Source: Drosophila pseudoobscura
Taxonomy: Eukaryota > Arthropoda > Insecta > Diptera > Drosophilidae
DNA length: 64,000 nt
Reading direction: 5' to 3'
Assembly (NCBI RefSeq): GCF_009870125.1
Contig: NC_046679.1
Location: 24,242,001 to 24,306,000 of the forward strand
Part shown: in pieces, positions 25,660 through 37,855 of the stretch
Layout of the letters: each line of letters starts with the position of its first letter
Numbering within the stretch: position 1 is the first letter of the stretch
Notes under the pieces: model-generated
What the model was told of the DNA's origin: nothing
Database searches by the model: none
What the model saw: the letters and a program-made list of their open reading frames with translations, nothing else
Program-made: the position numbers and the translations under genes

Positions 25660-28600
25660 TTCAGTCAGACCCAAGACAATATAAATAGTGAGATGAGTAA
25701 CGTCTCTCGTATGACTCATGTGGCAGTAGAAAGCATCTTAGCCATGACTGCCTCTATGTGTTAAGCCCTAAACATACCCTTTAGTTTAGTACATTTCTCC
25801 TTGGTCAAACTTCTTTGGGAGAGTGTGAGGACAGATGCCCCCACTAAGCAGCATGTGGCAGTGACAATACGAGTATGGAAGCGGAATCCACCAAATCATC
25901 GTTCGGCAATAACTTACGCGAATTGCCGCAAAGAGTTGTGGCTTCTAATTAAACTAAACCGAGTAGACGGGTGGCAATGAGTAGCGCGAATCGGACTTAA
26001 CATGGCAACGTAAATGGGGAATCGAAGAGCGGTCATTTAACCACAGAAGCAATGATTAATTATCGGCATTTCGTCTGCACAAAGCACAGAGCACGGGGGG
26101 AAATGCAGGACAATGCTTTGGCACTGCTCTAAAATTAGCGCAGGTCCCACCTTGCCCTTTAGTCGCTCTCCATCACGGTTTGACCCCATGTCTTGCTTCT
26201 CTCTCTCCGCAGCTCTGACCCCACCTCTTGCTCGGCTTGAACCTGCGATTCACCTTGCACAATCGCTCATTGGTTTTCCTCCTCGTTGCCAATTTAATTA
26301 AAGATTTCCCAGTCCAACCTATGCATGAAAATTGCTTCCATCAAATCAGGGCTGCATCTGCAAGGGGGAATCCCACGATTCTGTGGTTCATTGGATCTGG
26401 TTCAGCTCATAAATCAAATTAGAGCTCAAAAAGCTCTACAATTTTGTAGAAATTTGGTTTTTTTGATTGAGCGAAACAAATAGAAGAACTCAACTATTTT
26501 TGAGCTAGTGGTTCACATCCTCTCTACTTTCATACGTGTTCCACCTACGTGTCTCATACATAAATTTATGAGTGACTTAACTGTGATTCTTTGACGCATT
26601 CGAGCAGTGAACTATCCCAATTTGATTCCTCAAATATTCCTATTGCCTTTCCATCCCTGCTTTGAAGTCAATCATTTTACAGGCATTTAGGCAGGGCGCC
26701 CGAACTTATGCAGCACACAAAAGTGATTGCAAATATCTTTCTCTCCCTGTGAAGTGGCTGGACTGGCAAATTGCAATTTTTTTATGAATATTTAATTGAA
26801 AAGTTGACACAAACAGACAACAGGGGCGTCGGAAGAGCGAAGGGAAGGAAGTCCGTTGAGGCTAATTACATTTCTACGGCTGTCCTGCCGGAGGAGAGAA
26901 ATGATAGTAGCTGGGCGGTGCTGGAAACCTGCCCTGCGTCAGATGGATGGCAAAATTGAAGAATTTTTTCAATTAAAATTACTACAAAACGAAGAAGTCA
27001 GCCGACAACCAAATGGCAATCAAATCGGCCAACTCAGACGCCGGATTGGAGAGGTCGGGGCGCTTAGGGCACGGCTCACAGTCACGCCCTAATCTAATTA
27101 GAAATAACACGCGTCACGAACTTGACTCTGATGCGGAGGCGGAAGGACCCAAAATGAGGATACGAATACGAATGAATGTCGATGTAGCCAATGCCTATGG
27201 AAATGTGCTCTAAATAGTTTCGACTAATTTCATTTGCGTTTGCAGTTTTCGTTTTGCCGAAAGTTGGTAAAAGTTTTTTTGGTCGGACTGTCAGGCCCAG
27301 TTCCAGTTCCAGTGGTTCCTCATGGCTGAAAGGATAGGTTGGTTCGGGGCCAGACCGCATGGGACTCTCTCATTGGGTGCTATGCCGCCATTAATCAAAG
27401 TAATTGCAGCGACACCAATGACAGCTAGGAGAAAGGTGAAATTGCTTTTCATCACCTCCACACACACACAAGGTTGTTGCTAATTAAAATGCAGTGCAGG
27501 AGGATAGAATATAGGATGTGATCAGGAGGAATCTGTAAACAGTTTTTGGTACACAATTTTTTCAGGGTGGCAAAAGTCAGACCCCTCATTCCATCGTCGT
27601 GATTTGACTTTGAATCTGACTTTGAATATGTTAATGATAGATGTATCTAATCTGAGTACCTATCGGGTATATTAGTGTCGCAGTACGGAATTCGTCTCTA
27701 AAAGTTTCTTTCAGCATACAATCTAAATAGTGAATCTCAAACTTTGCTTTGTTATTTTAAAGTTCTTTAACAAACTCGTATCTTAGTTGAATCTTTTCCA
27801 TTTTCCAATAGTTGGCCAAACAATCGTTAACAGTAACTCATGCACTCCCCCTCCCCCTCCCCTTTCCTCTGTTCCGGTACGGGACTCATTCAATTTATAT
27901 TTATATATTGCCCAAAGTCAAATAAATTAATTCGTGCATCCAAACTTTTGGACATACTTTTTGTGTGAATGTGTCTTTTCCTCCGCCTCTCATATCACAG
28001 TGAAAATGGAGCAAAATGTAAGTCGAACTCTGGGAAATATTGGCTTTTAAAAATGTCAATATACGAAGCCATCGTGCGCTGATTTGGCAAGAAAATTGCA
28101 ATTGCAATTGCAACCAACTTTTTTGCGTTGTGCTGTGCTGCATCGTCGTTCCCTCACTTGCTCGTTGAGAAATTGTATTTCGTTTCATCAAATGAAGAAA
28201 AATCGTACATTTTTATAAGGCCAGTGCGAGGGAGGCTACCATTGTCCAGAGTTTGGCGCCACAGTTGCTGCTGATGCTCCTGCTGCTTCTCGTTCTTTTT
28301 CTTCTCCTGCTGGGTTCTGTATTGTAGAAAAGGAGCAGAGGAAGTACTACGTCACTTTGTTATACCCTAACAGGGAGGTACGATGATTTTTAGTGGCTGT
28401 TGGTAATGCAAAGAAATATCCCGAACGATCGGTCAAATATATTTTATTGTGGAAACAATTTGTTTGCTTTTAAAGATTTTTAAAGATTAAATTACTTTAC
28501 TAAGTATAATAAGGTTTTCTATATCTGATCTATATATGTATGAAGCTATAATGATCAACCATCGATAGCTCATTTAATGTATCTTCTTACCTCCCAGCTA

Positions 28601-30290
28601 AATTTGATCTAAATGGAAGGCCTTTAGGTATTCCATTGATTGAAGAATTCATGCCAGACTCGTGGATTTCATGGGTCGTCGGTGCGCCGAAGATACTAAA
28701 TATCGCGATGATATAACCAAATATTAAAATGAAAAGATAAACCTATAAGCTATAACCAGTATTCTAACCAGTATTCAAACCACATGAGTTTTTCAAGGGA
28801 TATCAACGGCTTGAACCGAAAGATACTCTTCCTTGTCTTTCCATGTCTGTTATTGAATTTGACATATTTCTTTACAGTGTATACATGTGCACTGGGGTGT
28901 GTGTGTGTGTGTGTGTGTGTGTGCAGGTCCATGTGTGAACAGCGTTCGGCCAAGGGATTAGCGTCATTGCCATTTTTGGCGCATTTTTCATGTGCCCTAA
29001 GCTCCGCTAGTCGGATGCGACTCATCTCCTGCCCCCACCCCTACCTCTGCCCCACTCTCCGCCACTCCTACGTCCCTCATCTTACGGGTATATATTAGTG
29101 TGACTGCAGTTTCGCCCATGATGTGTGCGTATCTGTGTGTATGGATATGTATTTGTCAATTTTCACTCACTTCATTTAAGTAAACACATTTGCTGCATTT
29201 CATATTTCCAGTCACGTTCCAGGCATAAATAACACACAGACACACGCGCACACATGCGCCGAGAAACGTAACGGGACATATGCGTATTAGTGCGGAAATC
29301 TAGATATATCGTTTCTGTTCTCACTTTCAGTTCCTCCAAATTGGTAGAAAGTGAAATTCAAGATGAATTATTAATTGATTTCGTGAGTGTAATCTTTGAG
29401 GACTCTTGAGCGATCCTATTAAGCCTTTAAACTACGAAAGTCTATATAATTTCTGATTAGAAACTTTAAAGGATCTTTTCTGGCAGTCGTATTTTGAGGA
29501 AGAGTCATGAACAGCTATGATTCCATAGATATTTAGATATAGCATATATATTATACATTTATCATCTTATTATCTACCACAATAGATGTCCTTGTAAACA
29601 GATATCCTATCTTATTCCACTTTACCACAAATTTGAGCGAAATTTAAATTGAGAACACGACTCTACTGCATTTTGGCTTCACTTTACGTAGAGTTGTCGA
29701 GAGGTCGTGTCGTGGCAGGGGTCGCGTCGTCTAATACTAAACTTATGTACTTGTAGTGGAGTCACAAGAGAGGGAGTCTGTTGACAATCCATTTTGGAAT
29801 ATCCCTTACCCTCACACATTCCAATCGTACAAGAAAATGGCTTTCAAAAATATTGAATCCAGCGTTTTGAAGGCAACTCAAATTTAATTTAAGCACAATC
29901 CCTACAACCTCTGCAGCACCACCATTGTGGCTGCGTTCTTTTCCTGTTTTTTTTTTTGACGATAACTGCTGCCAACAAAAGTTCTTGGCAAAAATATGTA
30001 GGTACATATGTCTGTATGCATACCCATAATTAACGATCCTTGGTCAATAGCTAAACAATTTTCAGAGCCCCAGCGAAATATTTGCAGCTGCTGCAAGGAG
30101 AGTTGGGGAGTGGCGCCACCATCGGCGTCGTCGTCTGGCTGCCAGCAAGCCGCAGGAATTTAAATTAAATCAAAATTGCATCGAATCTGCTAGCGATGAA
30201 GCGGCTATGGGCCAGAACTTCAAAACAAAAGTAAATCTTTGATGGTTTGTTTGGACGATGGAATATCTTTTGAAGTGAGTTTGAAAATAT
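25660..30290. other. Gene-free stretch between Or gene and 30.3 kb
   Basis: No coding exon is supported. The stretch contains a (GT)n microsatellite at 28896-28923, an ATTGCA repeat near 28095, and AT-rich sequence. Open frames of 60-105 codons are scattered without domain or splice support. Confidence 0.6.
28896..28923. repeat. (GT)n microsatellite
   Basis: A perfect GT dinucleotide run of about 14 units. Confidence 0.95.
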
Positions 30291-30683
30291 TTATACCTCC
30301 TTTTTTGAAGCAAAAAGGATAACAGTTACGTCGTAATTAATGGTAAATATGCTCATAAATGAAGTAAAATTGAAAACAGCAGCTTCGAGATCATTGATCA
30401 CTATAGACAAAACGTTGTCCACAAGAAGAGAATAAGAAAGTCTCAGATAACCGCTATTTATTATTGTCGGTAAAGGAAAAGGGATGATTTTCGAATCCTT
30501 CTTCGGTATTTTAAGTTTATAAAAATCTCTTTTAACGACACACAGTTTTTGAGTACCTCTCAGAATGCGGCAGATAACATTTAAAATTGTTTGTCCTCTC
30601 TTGGTTGCATTTATATTCTCGTTCAAGTGAATTGCCCAGCAAATATCAACTTTAACGCCAATTAAATACGTATGCAGGGTCAC
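30291..30683 (-). mobile_element. Possible decayed non-LTR (LINE) reverse-transcriptase fragment
   Basis: A 130-codon open frame on the minus strand has no ATG-exon context. Its order of residues is faintly like the C-terminal part of R1/I-type reverse transcriptases: YLIGVKVD, then W..HL....NATKRG, then ICRILRG......KRDFYK, then LRLSYSLLVDNVLSIV. In that family these positions would be the YLGV.LD step, the A-rich helix, the RI...GG...RRRLY step and the YR(T/S)VS.DA..V step. The match is by eye, weak and gapped, and no endonuclease domain or 3' tail is visible. It could equally be a chance frame. If real, it is a dead remnant. Confidence 0.25.
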
Positions 30684-33569
30684 TTAATATTGGGCCAATA
30701 AAGCACTAATCCTAAGTGACATGACCAACCAATGAAAAGCTATCGATTTCTATGCAGGCTCCAACGATTTGCAATGATTGCATTTTTCAGCTTTTACAGC
30801 AGCTTAAAGCATGTTGATTGTTGCTTGTGGGGACGGAGAATTTAAATTTCTTAACGCCCACAAAATGGTAAGCTTTCAAATCCAAACAATAAATATGAAA
30901 CAAATGCTCCAGCAGTAGCAAAAATAGGAGTAGGGAGCAGAAAATAACAGGAGCAGGATAACAATGGGAATTTTGTAGTTGTGGAAGCAAAATTTTCCAT
31001 ATTGCTGAAATGCAATTGGGAAATGCTGCTTACAGGCTTCCCTCCCACCTCCGCCTATCCCCCCATTCCGATACACAGAAAACGAGAGAAGGAAAACATA
31101 AATAAACGTAGCCATCAATAGTTCAATTCTCTGTGCTTCTGCATGATTGTGCGGGGGGTGTAATGGTTGCTGGGGAGGGGTGGGAGGACGTGGTCCTGGG
31201 CATGTGGACCGACTGCAACCGGCTCAACAAAAAACATTGCACATTTATTTCGCAATTTATGCCAGGGGAATCTCTTTCTCATATTACCCATACACGGCCA
31301 GATGCAACAGTAGCGTAGGAGTTTTCAGCAAAGGAGTGTAGTTTCTTTCAAGGTACCTTTAACCGCTTCCTTTTTATTGCCGCCTCTGGGCCCAGCCACG
31401 ATATACCGAAGGGTACATGTATTTAGTAAAGGTTTTAAATGTTTTAAATGTAAAGGTAAATAGTTTTCCAGCTAAAAATGCGATTAATAGACAGTTCTCA
31501 TCACTCTTTTTTGCAGATCCTGGAACTACAGCATTGGTCATCTTGTTCTTTTGTATTTATTACACTATCATTCTATTGCCCAAGCGAATATATGTACATA
31601 TATTAAATACTCATGGAATTGCCATACTCCTTATTTTAGGCATATTATTGGTAAAATTTGGTTTTGGTTCCATTTTAGAGACCCGCTGGCAAAGTCCTTG
31701 GGCCAAGATTTATTCTTCGACACTCACAAGGGAAAAGTGCAAACGAGATAGCCTGTGAATCCTCAAACCAAATGCGTATTGATGGTAGTTGTTGTTGTTG
31801 CACTGCTCCCAGGTATATGGATTTCTGGGACGGCTTACCTTTAGTTTAGTATACCTTGTGAGCAGACATAAGATAGGCAAATGCAAAGCAAAGGGGATTG
31901 GGGACCAATGAATGCTGGGATACTTTGAAAGCTGGATGTAGAACCCCCACCGGAGTCGACTACAACAAATAAAAAAAAACATTCGAGCATAAAATGTAAA
32001 AATCAACAACCAACGTCGCCAGATGAGCTGGAAACTCGTCTCCACTGACAGCTCTGCCACTACATTGTGCAGACTTGAATGCGCCAGAGGAGAGGAACAG
32101 AAAAGAGATATTTCTTTGTGTTAACTAATTGCTTCGCCTGCCCATATCATCCATACATCCATCAGATACATTTCCAGATCCGACTGGAGGAATCCTTGTT
32201 TTGTCTTCTTCAGCTGTCGAAACAAAAGCCACATCATTCCAGGACAAGGCCATAAACCTGCTGTCCCATTTACGCTTATCGTCTGTTGAGTTTCTTGCCA
32301 TACAGCGCCTCCCTCATGCGCCACATTTAGATACTGATTCCCGGTTGCCGTGTGGCTAATAAACCTTGTATATTTTATATGCCCCCCCAGCAGGAGGACG
32401 AGGACTAGAGGCATCGCATCACATTTTCATCAACGGGGAATCTATTTTATCGCACTCTTGCCCCCATTCACTGCCACCCATCTACATTTTATGGGGCCTG
32501 CAGCTATCCGTTCGTTCACATAACTCGTGGCGCCCACTATTTGTCTATTTTTACTGTCTGCCGAACTCGGTTTATGGCCACCTGTCCTCTGTCGTGTGTC
32601 CTGCTGTACTGTTATCCCCTTTTCCATCCTTCTATTGTGTGAATCTGTTTTTGGCAGACTTTTTTTCTGATTTAATTAAAGGTCACAAAGGTGGGCTTAA
32701 AGATAGTAAGAGGCTTAGAGTGCGTCAGAGAAATATGTACATAGGTCGCATCAATTTGTAGAAATGTCAACTATTCGAATAGTTATTGTACTCGTAATCA
32801 CATCGATCTTTTATCGATTCTAAACCCCTTTCGATAACATATTTTCGAAGCCCTATATCTGCCAATGACTGCCACTCATCTGACTGCATTTGTGGTGACA
32901 CTTCTTAGACATAGAGACATACTGCAGATGCTGCTCCATTAGGTTCCCCCAATCGATTTGGCCCACAGCTGAGGCAGTGAATGGACCGACGACTTCCAAA
33001 CGGATGATGCGGATCAACAGGCAGCATCAACACAAAATCAAATTTTCAACCAAATTTGATTAGTCGTCACTTGCACTTGCAACAGCAAAGGCATCCATAT
33101 CCCCCAGATGATGATGATGGGTGGGCCGCCCTTGTCTATCCCTTGTCCAGCTTGTGTATGTGACCCGGACTTGAGTGAGTTCTTAGCAGACAGACGAGTG
33201 CGTGTCTCTCTGCTTAGGCAAAAGTGCTGAGATTGCGTAGGGTCCGGTCTGGTCTGGTCTGGTCCGGTCCGATGCCTGCATGGAGATGAGGAGCCGATGT
33301 GGGATGCTTGCAAAGAAATAACAAGATTTCACGCTTGATTTTCACATCAAAAACTGGATAAAGAAATGGGAAAAAATCCCTGTGTCTGTGCAAATGAAAC
33401 CAAGCAGCGACGAGGAGGCGGAGGCAGTTCCTGGATTCAGTCTGGGATTCTCAATTGTTTTTCATTGTAAAAAATTGAAGTTTACAGAGTTTTGCATTTG
33501 ATGGAGATAAAGTGGAGAGGCTCTGTTTTTTCTTACGTTCTCATAAGAGAAATTGGTTTGCTTTTCTGT
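30684..33569. other. Gene-free stretch left of pch2
   Basis: No exon is supported. CGATA-type sites cluster at about 32800-32840. The region must include the 3' end of pch2 close to its right edge; I did not find an unambiguous polyadenylation signal. Confidence 0.55.
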
Positions 33570-34952
33570 TTACTTGGGGTTGGGGCCTTCCATAGACTCC
33601 GATTTCAAGAGCTGGTGCTGGCGGATGTTCTGCTCTAGGGCCAGCAGCATTGCATCCAGAAAGTCGGACAGGAAAATCTTGCCATTCTCCTCGAAAAGTT
33701 CACTGGCGGTGTACTGGGCGTGAGCGAGCAGAGGCAGTTTTCGCAGGGTCCGACCGCTGAGGCCAACACTGCGCTCGGAAAGATTTGTAAGCAGTCCCTC
33801 CTCGATGTCTTCTGTCTCGAGGGCCTCGCACTCCACAATGCCTGCGGACATGAGCTCTACCAGCATGCTCTTGTAAATCGATCTGATGGCCGGCACGGCC
33901 GGATAGCCAATGTATTCGCGGAGATCAGCGCGATCCAGAAAGGCGAGATCGATGCTTTGAGCCAAGTTGGAGGTGGCCAGGATGAGCACATTGGGATGCG
34001 TCTTGATTTCGTCCAGATGCGTTAGCAACGCATTGACCACACGCATGGCGTCGCGCGGTTCGTTGCTATTCATAGAACTCCGGGCATACGCCAGCGATTC
34101 CACCTCATCGATGAGCAGGCAGACCAGATTGTTGCGGTCCGCCACCAGCTCTCCGATCTTGGCAAAAAGTCGGGCCACCAGTTTGCCGCTCTCCGAAAAC
34201 CACTTGGAGAAGAGGCTGTGGCTGTTTATCTCCACCAGATGTGTGTAGGCGAAGGCCTCATGCGTCCTGATGGCCAGCTTCTGTGCCAGGGCCTTGCAAA
34301 GGCTCGTCTTTCCAGTGCCGGGTGGACCATGCAACAGGATCAGACGATTGCAGGCAATCAAATTCGTGTCCACGTGATGTTTCGAGAAGGTCAACGCAGA
34401 CATGGCGAATTTCAACAGCTGCAAGCACCATAAAGATAAATAAATTGTGTCAATCCTTTACAGATAGAACATACCCTCTCTTTCAAACCCTTCTCGAAAA
34501 TCAAGGTCTCCCACAAGCCCACAAACTTTTTGGATGGAAGCAAGACGTGATTAGCATCTACGACAGCCGCACCATCAGCATCGACGGCGCTATCGAAAAG
34601 ACCAGAGTCCGCGGTTGCAGCAGCTGCATGCGGCTTGTAGAAATGAAAGAACGCCTTCGTCTCCCCAGCGATCTCTGGCCCGCCGCCGCAGTCACGCTCC
34701 AGGAGCACACTGGCGACCAGCGAGGGGTCCGTCTCAACCAAGTCCGGCTTGAAGGCCACATTGTGCGGCAGGTTATTATTTGATTTCAAGAACGCGTTCA
34801 CAGCTGGCGTCAATACAAAGCGAAGTGCCGGTATTGGTCTATTAAAAAGGAAACGAGAAATCAATTAAGCTGCGACAGGATAATGCAACAGGTGCTGGTG
34901 GTACTCACTGGTCGGTGCTGTTAAGCCGAACTTCGACGTGCGTTGCGCTCAT
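33570..34952 (-). CDS. pch2: Pch2/TRIP13 AAA+ ATPase (meiotic checkpoint HORMA remodeller)
   Basis: Pch2/TRIP13 is a hexameric AAA+ ATPase that remodels HORMA-domain proteins such as Mad2 and meiotic axis proteins, acting in the pachytene and spindle checkpoints. Three minus-strand exons are inferred: 34952-34909, 34838-34475 and 34418-33570. Donors are GTGAGT and GTATGT, and the product is 418 residues, close to the usual length of about 420-430. Walker A is GPPGTGKT at residues 167-174 and Walker B is CLLIDE at 236-241. The pore region after Walker A contains HSLFSKWFSESGKLV, and a sensor-1 LATSNL follows. The N-terminal part carries the usual acidic and Val/Leu-rich HORMA-engaging region. 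mRpS18C lies just upstream on the same strand, about 175 bp away. An imperfect M1-like motif (ATGTGACCG, reverse) sits at 35022-35030, upstream of the ATG. All catalytic motifs are intact. Confidence 0.93.
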
Positions 34953-35104
34953 GTTGCAATAATATGCTTATTTTGAAATTTTGCGGGAAACAACAAAGTT
35001 TAAACTAAAGACGCCACGGAAATGTGACCGTTCTCGACAAGCGAAAAAATGAAGCAAGGCACACAAATAAAAGTGGAATGGAATCTAGTATAAACATCAA
35101 TACA

Positions 35105-35110
35105 TTTATT
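35105..35110 (-). terminator. Polyadenylation signal of mRpS18C
   Basis: AATAAA on the minus strand lies 17 bp past the mRpS18C stop codon. It leaves only about 130 bp between the likely cleavage site and the pch2 start codon, so the pch2 promoter must be very compact. Confidence 0.65.
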
Positions 35111-35127
35111 GCCCATTATCACTAGTT

Positions 35128-35658
35128 TTAGTATTTGATTGTAGACTCGAGGAAATATTTGTTAAATTTCTTCCATCCGTAACGCTGTTTCGGATCTTTT
35201 TTGCTCCACGACGGGCCCAGGTTGGGCATCAGACCCGCCTTCTGGGCCATCGTCACCAGGGTGCCCATTTTCTTCTGCTGGCGATAGCACAGGCCGGTGA
35301 TGCGTCTGGGAAGCATGCATCCGTCGGATCGGACGTACTGCGACAGGATGAGCACGTCGGTGTGCTTGATATCCAGGCCCAGCGTGCATTCTGGGCAGAA
35401 GGTGGTCTGGCAGGCGGATTTTAACAATTTCTCGGACCGCTCCGACTCTATGTTCACGCCCTCATAGGTCCTTACATTGTTTTCCTGTTTTTCTTGGACT
35501 GCAAGAGAATTTAGGGTTCCACTCAAAGGTTATGAAACAACCAATAGCACAAGCAGCTTACTCTCTTTTATCAGCTGCGGAGTGGTGGTAGCCACGCTCC
35601 GTGTCTGCCATAATGTGCTTCGGAGCGTGCTGGTAGCAACTTTCAGCAGAGAGGCCAT
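35128..35658 (-). CDS. mRpS18C: Mitochondrial ribosomal protein bS18 family (mRpS18C)
   Basis: This is a bS18-family protein of the mitochondrial small ribosomal subunit. Two exons are inferred on the minus strand: 35658-35562 and 35498-35128. A GTAAGC donor joins them and the product is 155 residues. The first 30 residues are basic and hydroxylated without acids (MASLLKVATSTLRSTLWQTR), as expected of a mitochondrial presequence. The S18 core follows: CPECTLGLDIKHTDVLILSQ, then a cysteine-free basic helix RRITGLCYRQQKKM, and a typical aromatic C-terminus. The pair CPEC plus an upstream Cys resembles the zinc-binding version of S18. The start region diverges from the KRTCAP2-like gene, with 484 bp between the two ATGs. 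The C subtype is inferred from length and the C-terminal sequence. Confidence 0.9.
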
Positions 35659-36142
35659 GTTTTAGTGGGTTTTTATTTACAAATTTTATAAAACAAATTC
35701 AACCCAATTCAATGTTGTTGTGATGAATAGCACGAGTGTTGCCACCTGCAGAAAACTCCAGAAATACGCGGACATGTGAATTGTGCTGAAATTACAGTGT
35801 ATTTACGGTATATCGGTATATTTTGTCAATTTCATCAATCTATTCAATTTTATTTTCAACGGTACATAGAAATCCAATAGCAGCAAGTATTTAGAATAGG
35901 CCAGTTAAGTACAAAAGTGATTCACTAATCGGATAAAATTATGTGGGCATGGCTAGATATTCCATATAGCTAGTAATATTCGACGGAAGAACAAAAACGA
36001 AAAATATTTTGGAGTATTTTTCGGTATATTTGAAAAATGAGACGGTATATTTTGGTATATTTCTGAAGGTCGGACCGTATATTTCAACGAATTGTCCGCG
36101 GTCACACTGAATTACACATACAACAAAGACGCCGGCATCGAA
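35659..36142. promoter_or_regulatory. Divergent promoter region, mRpS18C / KRTCAP2-like
   Basis: The interval between the two start codons has no TATA box. It holds an M6 match (TTCGGTATATTT) at 36020-36031, several further GGTATATT copies between 35806 and 36085, and a perfect M1 (CGGTCACACTG) at 36099-36109, 34 bp before the KRTCAP2-like ATG. M1 and M6 are core motifs of TATA-less Drosophila housekeeping promoters. A GTGTTGCCA motif near 35737 lies on the mRpS18C side. Confidence 0.75.
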
Positions 36143-36683
36143 ATGTGTAAGCAAAACGTAGATTGGGACGATTCAAATTTATTAAAGATAACACCATTAC
36201 AGCTGTCTCAACTAGTAGCAAGAATACGCTTCTCTCCTCAATCATCTCTGGCATACTGAGCCTGGTTATCTTTGCCACTCTCCGTTTCTGCGCCGACTGG
36301 TTCAATGGATCACAATTGAATGTCTTGGTGGGCGGATACCTCTTCTCCTGGCTGTTCATTTTGAGCCTGACCTGCGTGTCCAATGCCGAAATGCTGATTT
36401 TTGGCCCGGACTTTCAGGCCAAGCTGGTGCCGGAGATACTTTTCTGCCTGTCCCTCACGGTGGCCGCTGCGGGCATTGTTCATCGTGTGTGTGCCACAAC
36501 TAGGTAAATAATAGACACCTTCTCCTTCCTCCCGCATATGTTTAGATGGTTGGCTATTCTTTCAGTGTTCTCTTCTCCCTGGTGGGTTTGTACTTTCTCA
36601 ATCGAATCTCCATCAAGTATTATTCCACTTCTGTGGTTCCTGTGGATGCACCGGCACGAAAGACTGCCAAGAAGTTCAAATGA
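36143..36683 (+). CDS. KRTCAP2-like oligosaccharyltransferase subunit (CG31460 type)
   Basis: KRTCAP2 is a small membrane subunit of the STT3A-type oligosaccharyltransferase, which N-glycosylates proteins in the endoplasmic reticulum. Three exons are inferred: 36143-36146 (only ATG plus one base), 36203-36503 and 36566-36683. They give 140 residues, against about 136 in vertebrates. The micro-exon is supported by the resulting N-terminus MSVSTSS, which parallels the vertebrate start, and by clean GTAAGC and TTACAG sites. Four hydrophobic segments lie near 11-32, 40-60, 75-95 and 101-115. The conserved block LIFGPDFQAKLVPEILFCLS, followed by IVHRVCATT, is clear. The last four residues, KKFK, form a KKXX endoplasmic-reticulum retrieval signal. 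The gene shares its 5' region with mRpS18C and converges with the unknown gene 73 bp downstream. Confidence 0.92.
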
Positions 36684-36720
36684 TGCCGCAACAATCATGA
36701 ATCGAATCTGTAGCTTATGA

Positions 36721-36726
36721 TTTATT
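36721..36726 (-). terminator. Polyadenylation signal of the unrecognised minus-strand gene
   Basis: AATAAA on the minus strand lies 30 bp past the stop codon at 36757. It is only 37 bp from the stop codon of the convergent KRTCAP2-like gene, so the two 3' ends probably overlap. Confidence 0.55.
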
Positions 36727-36756
36727 TACTAATGGATAACATATAAACTATAATTA

Positions 36757-37811
36757 CTACGCGACTGTCTCAATGCCCGCCTCCGAGGTAGTTTCGTTGC
36801 TTTCTTCAGTCAAATATCTCAATATATTTTGGTCTATAAAACGCACCAGCTGTGGAGGTGTACGACATATAGATATGGAATATAATTTACACCGTATACA
36901 TACCTTAAAACCCGATTTACTTGAGAGGTTTGTGTGCTTCTCCTCAATCTTGTCGCGCAACGCCGTGAACCATTCTGAGATTTCTGCGGCTATGGGCGGC
37001 ATCTGAAATCCCTGATAGCCGGCCTGCCTCAGCCCCAAATTACAGGAGTTGAAGGCCGTCGAACTCATAAGCAGAGCAAAGGATTTGACTAGGATATACG
37101 TCTTACACAGGGACCAGTCCGCGAGGATTGTGTCTTGGCTGATTGATTGAACCATGTCATATACCTCCCACAGCTGCAAAATAATTGCTATTAGGAAAGC
37201 ATTGACCGGATTCCATTCGACTCACGTTACGATAAATGTGCAGAACTAAGGTGGTGTTGGACAGAGCGCCTATGAAGGCGCGCAGCAGTCCGAGGGCGAT
37301 CATCTTGCCCGTGTTACAGGCCACCAGTATGTGCGGCATGGCCTCCAGCATGTATATATAACCGTGCTCTTCTTCGCATGGTGTCAGCTTAAGGCTGTCC
37401 AGCATGGTAATCGTGGCATAGTGGATCATTGTGGGCTTCAGCGTATCAGAATAATTGAAGCTGGCGTTGAGCAGCTCCAGGCGTTCATCGAACTGACGGG
37501 GACGCTCGTTTTCCGTCACCAGGAACATAAGAACGGACACCGTGTAGAGTGAGGCCACTTCCTCCAGGGTCAAGTAGTCCTCCAGTAATCTCAGAAAACC
37601 CTGCCGGAGCTGCATTAATTGATAAAGTGATAATTTAATCAAGGATATCCTTTCGGTTCCATACTTTGCCCACATTTGAGTCGATCTGTGCTTCCACACA
37701 GAAGCTGTAGCGCTGAAGCGCTCGCATACGCAAGAGAACTTCGCGGAGCTGCTCATATTTAAACCCAGGAACACTCAATTCTGGCAAATCTGATTTTTTT
37801 TCTTCAATCAT
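36757..37811 (-). CDS. Unrecognised helical protein, 297 residues
   Basis: I do not recognise this protein family. Four exons are inferred on the minus strand: 37811-37665, 37609-37226, 37173-36904 and 36849-36757. All junctions are phase 0 with good donors (GTATGG, GTGAGT, GTATGT), which strongly supports a real gene. The 297-residue product is predicted to be mostly alpha-helical and Leu-rich, with no signal peptide, no clear membrane segment and no catalytic motif. Landmarks are an N-terminal LREVLLRMRALQRYSFCVEA helix, a central LEEVASLYTVSVLMFLV segment, then MLEAMPHILVACNTGKMIAL, and an acidic Ser/Thr/Glu-rich tail. Its layout suggests a scaffold or complex subunit, but that is a guess. 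It lies between the KRTCAP2-like gene (convergent) and kra (divergent). Confidence 0.8.
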
Positions 37812-37855
37812 TTTATCAAAAACAAAAAACTACAGCGCCAGGCCAGCTGTAGAGC

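Noticed and set aside
27990-28012. TATCACAG resembling the miR-2/miR-13 seed
   Set aside because: No complementary arm lies within hairpin distance on either side, so a miRNA precursor is not supported.
33720-34783. Long plus-strand frames antisense to pch2
   Set aside because: They are shadows of the GC-richer pch2 coding sequence and lack independent support.
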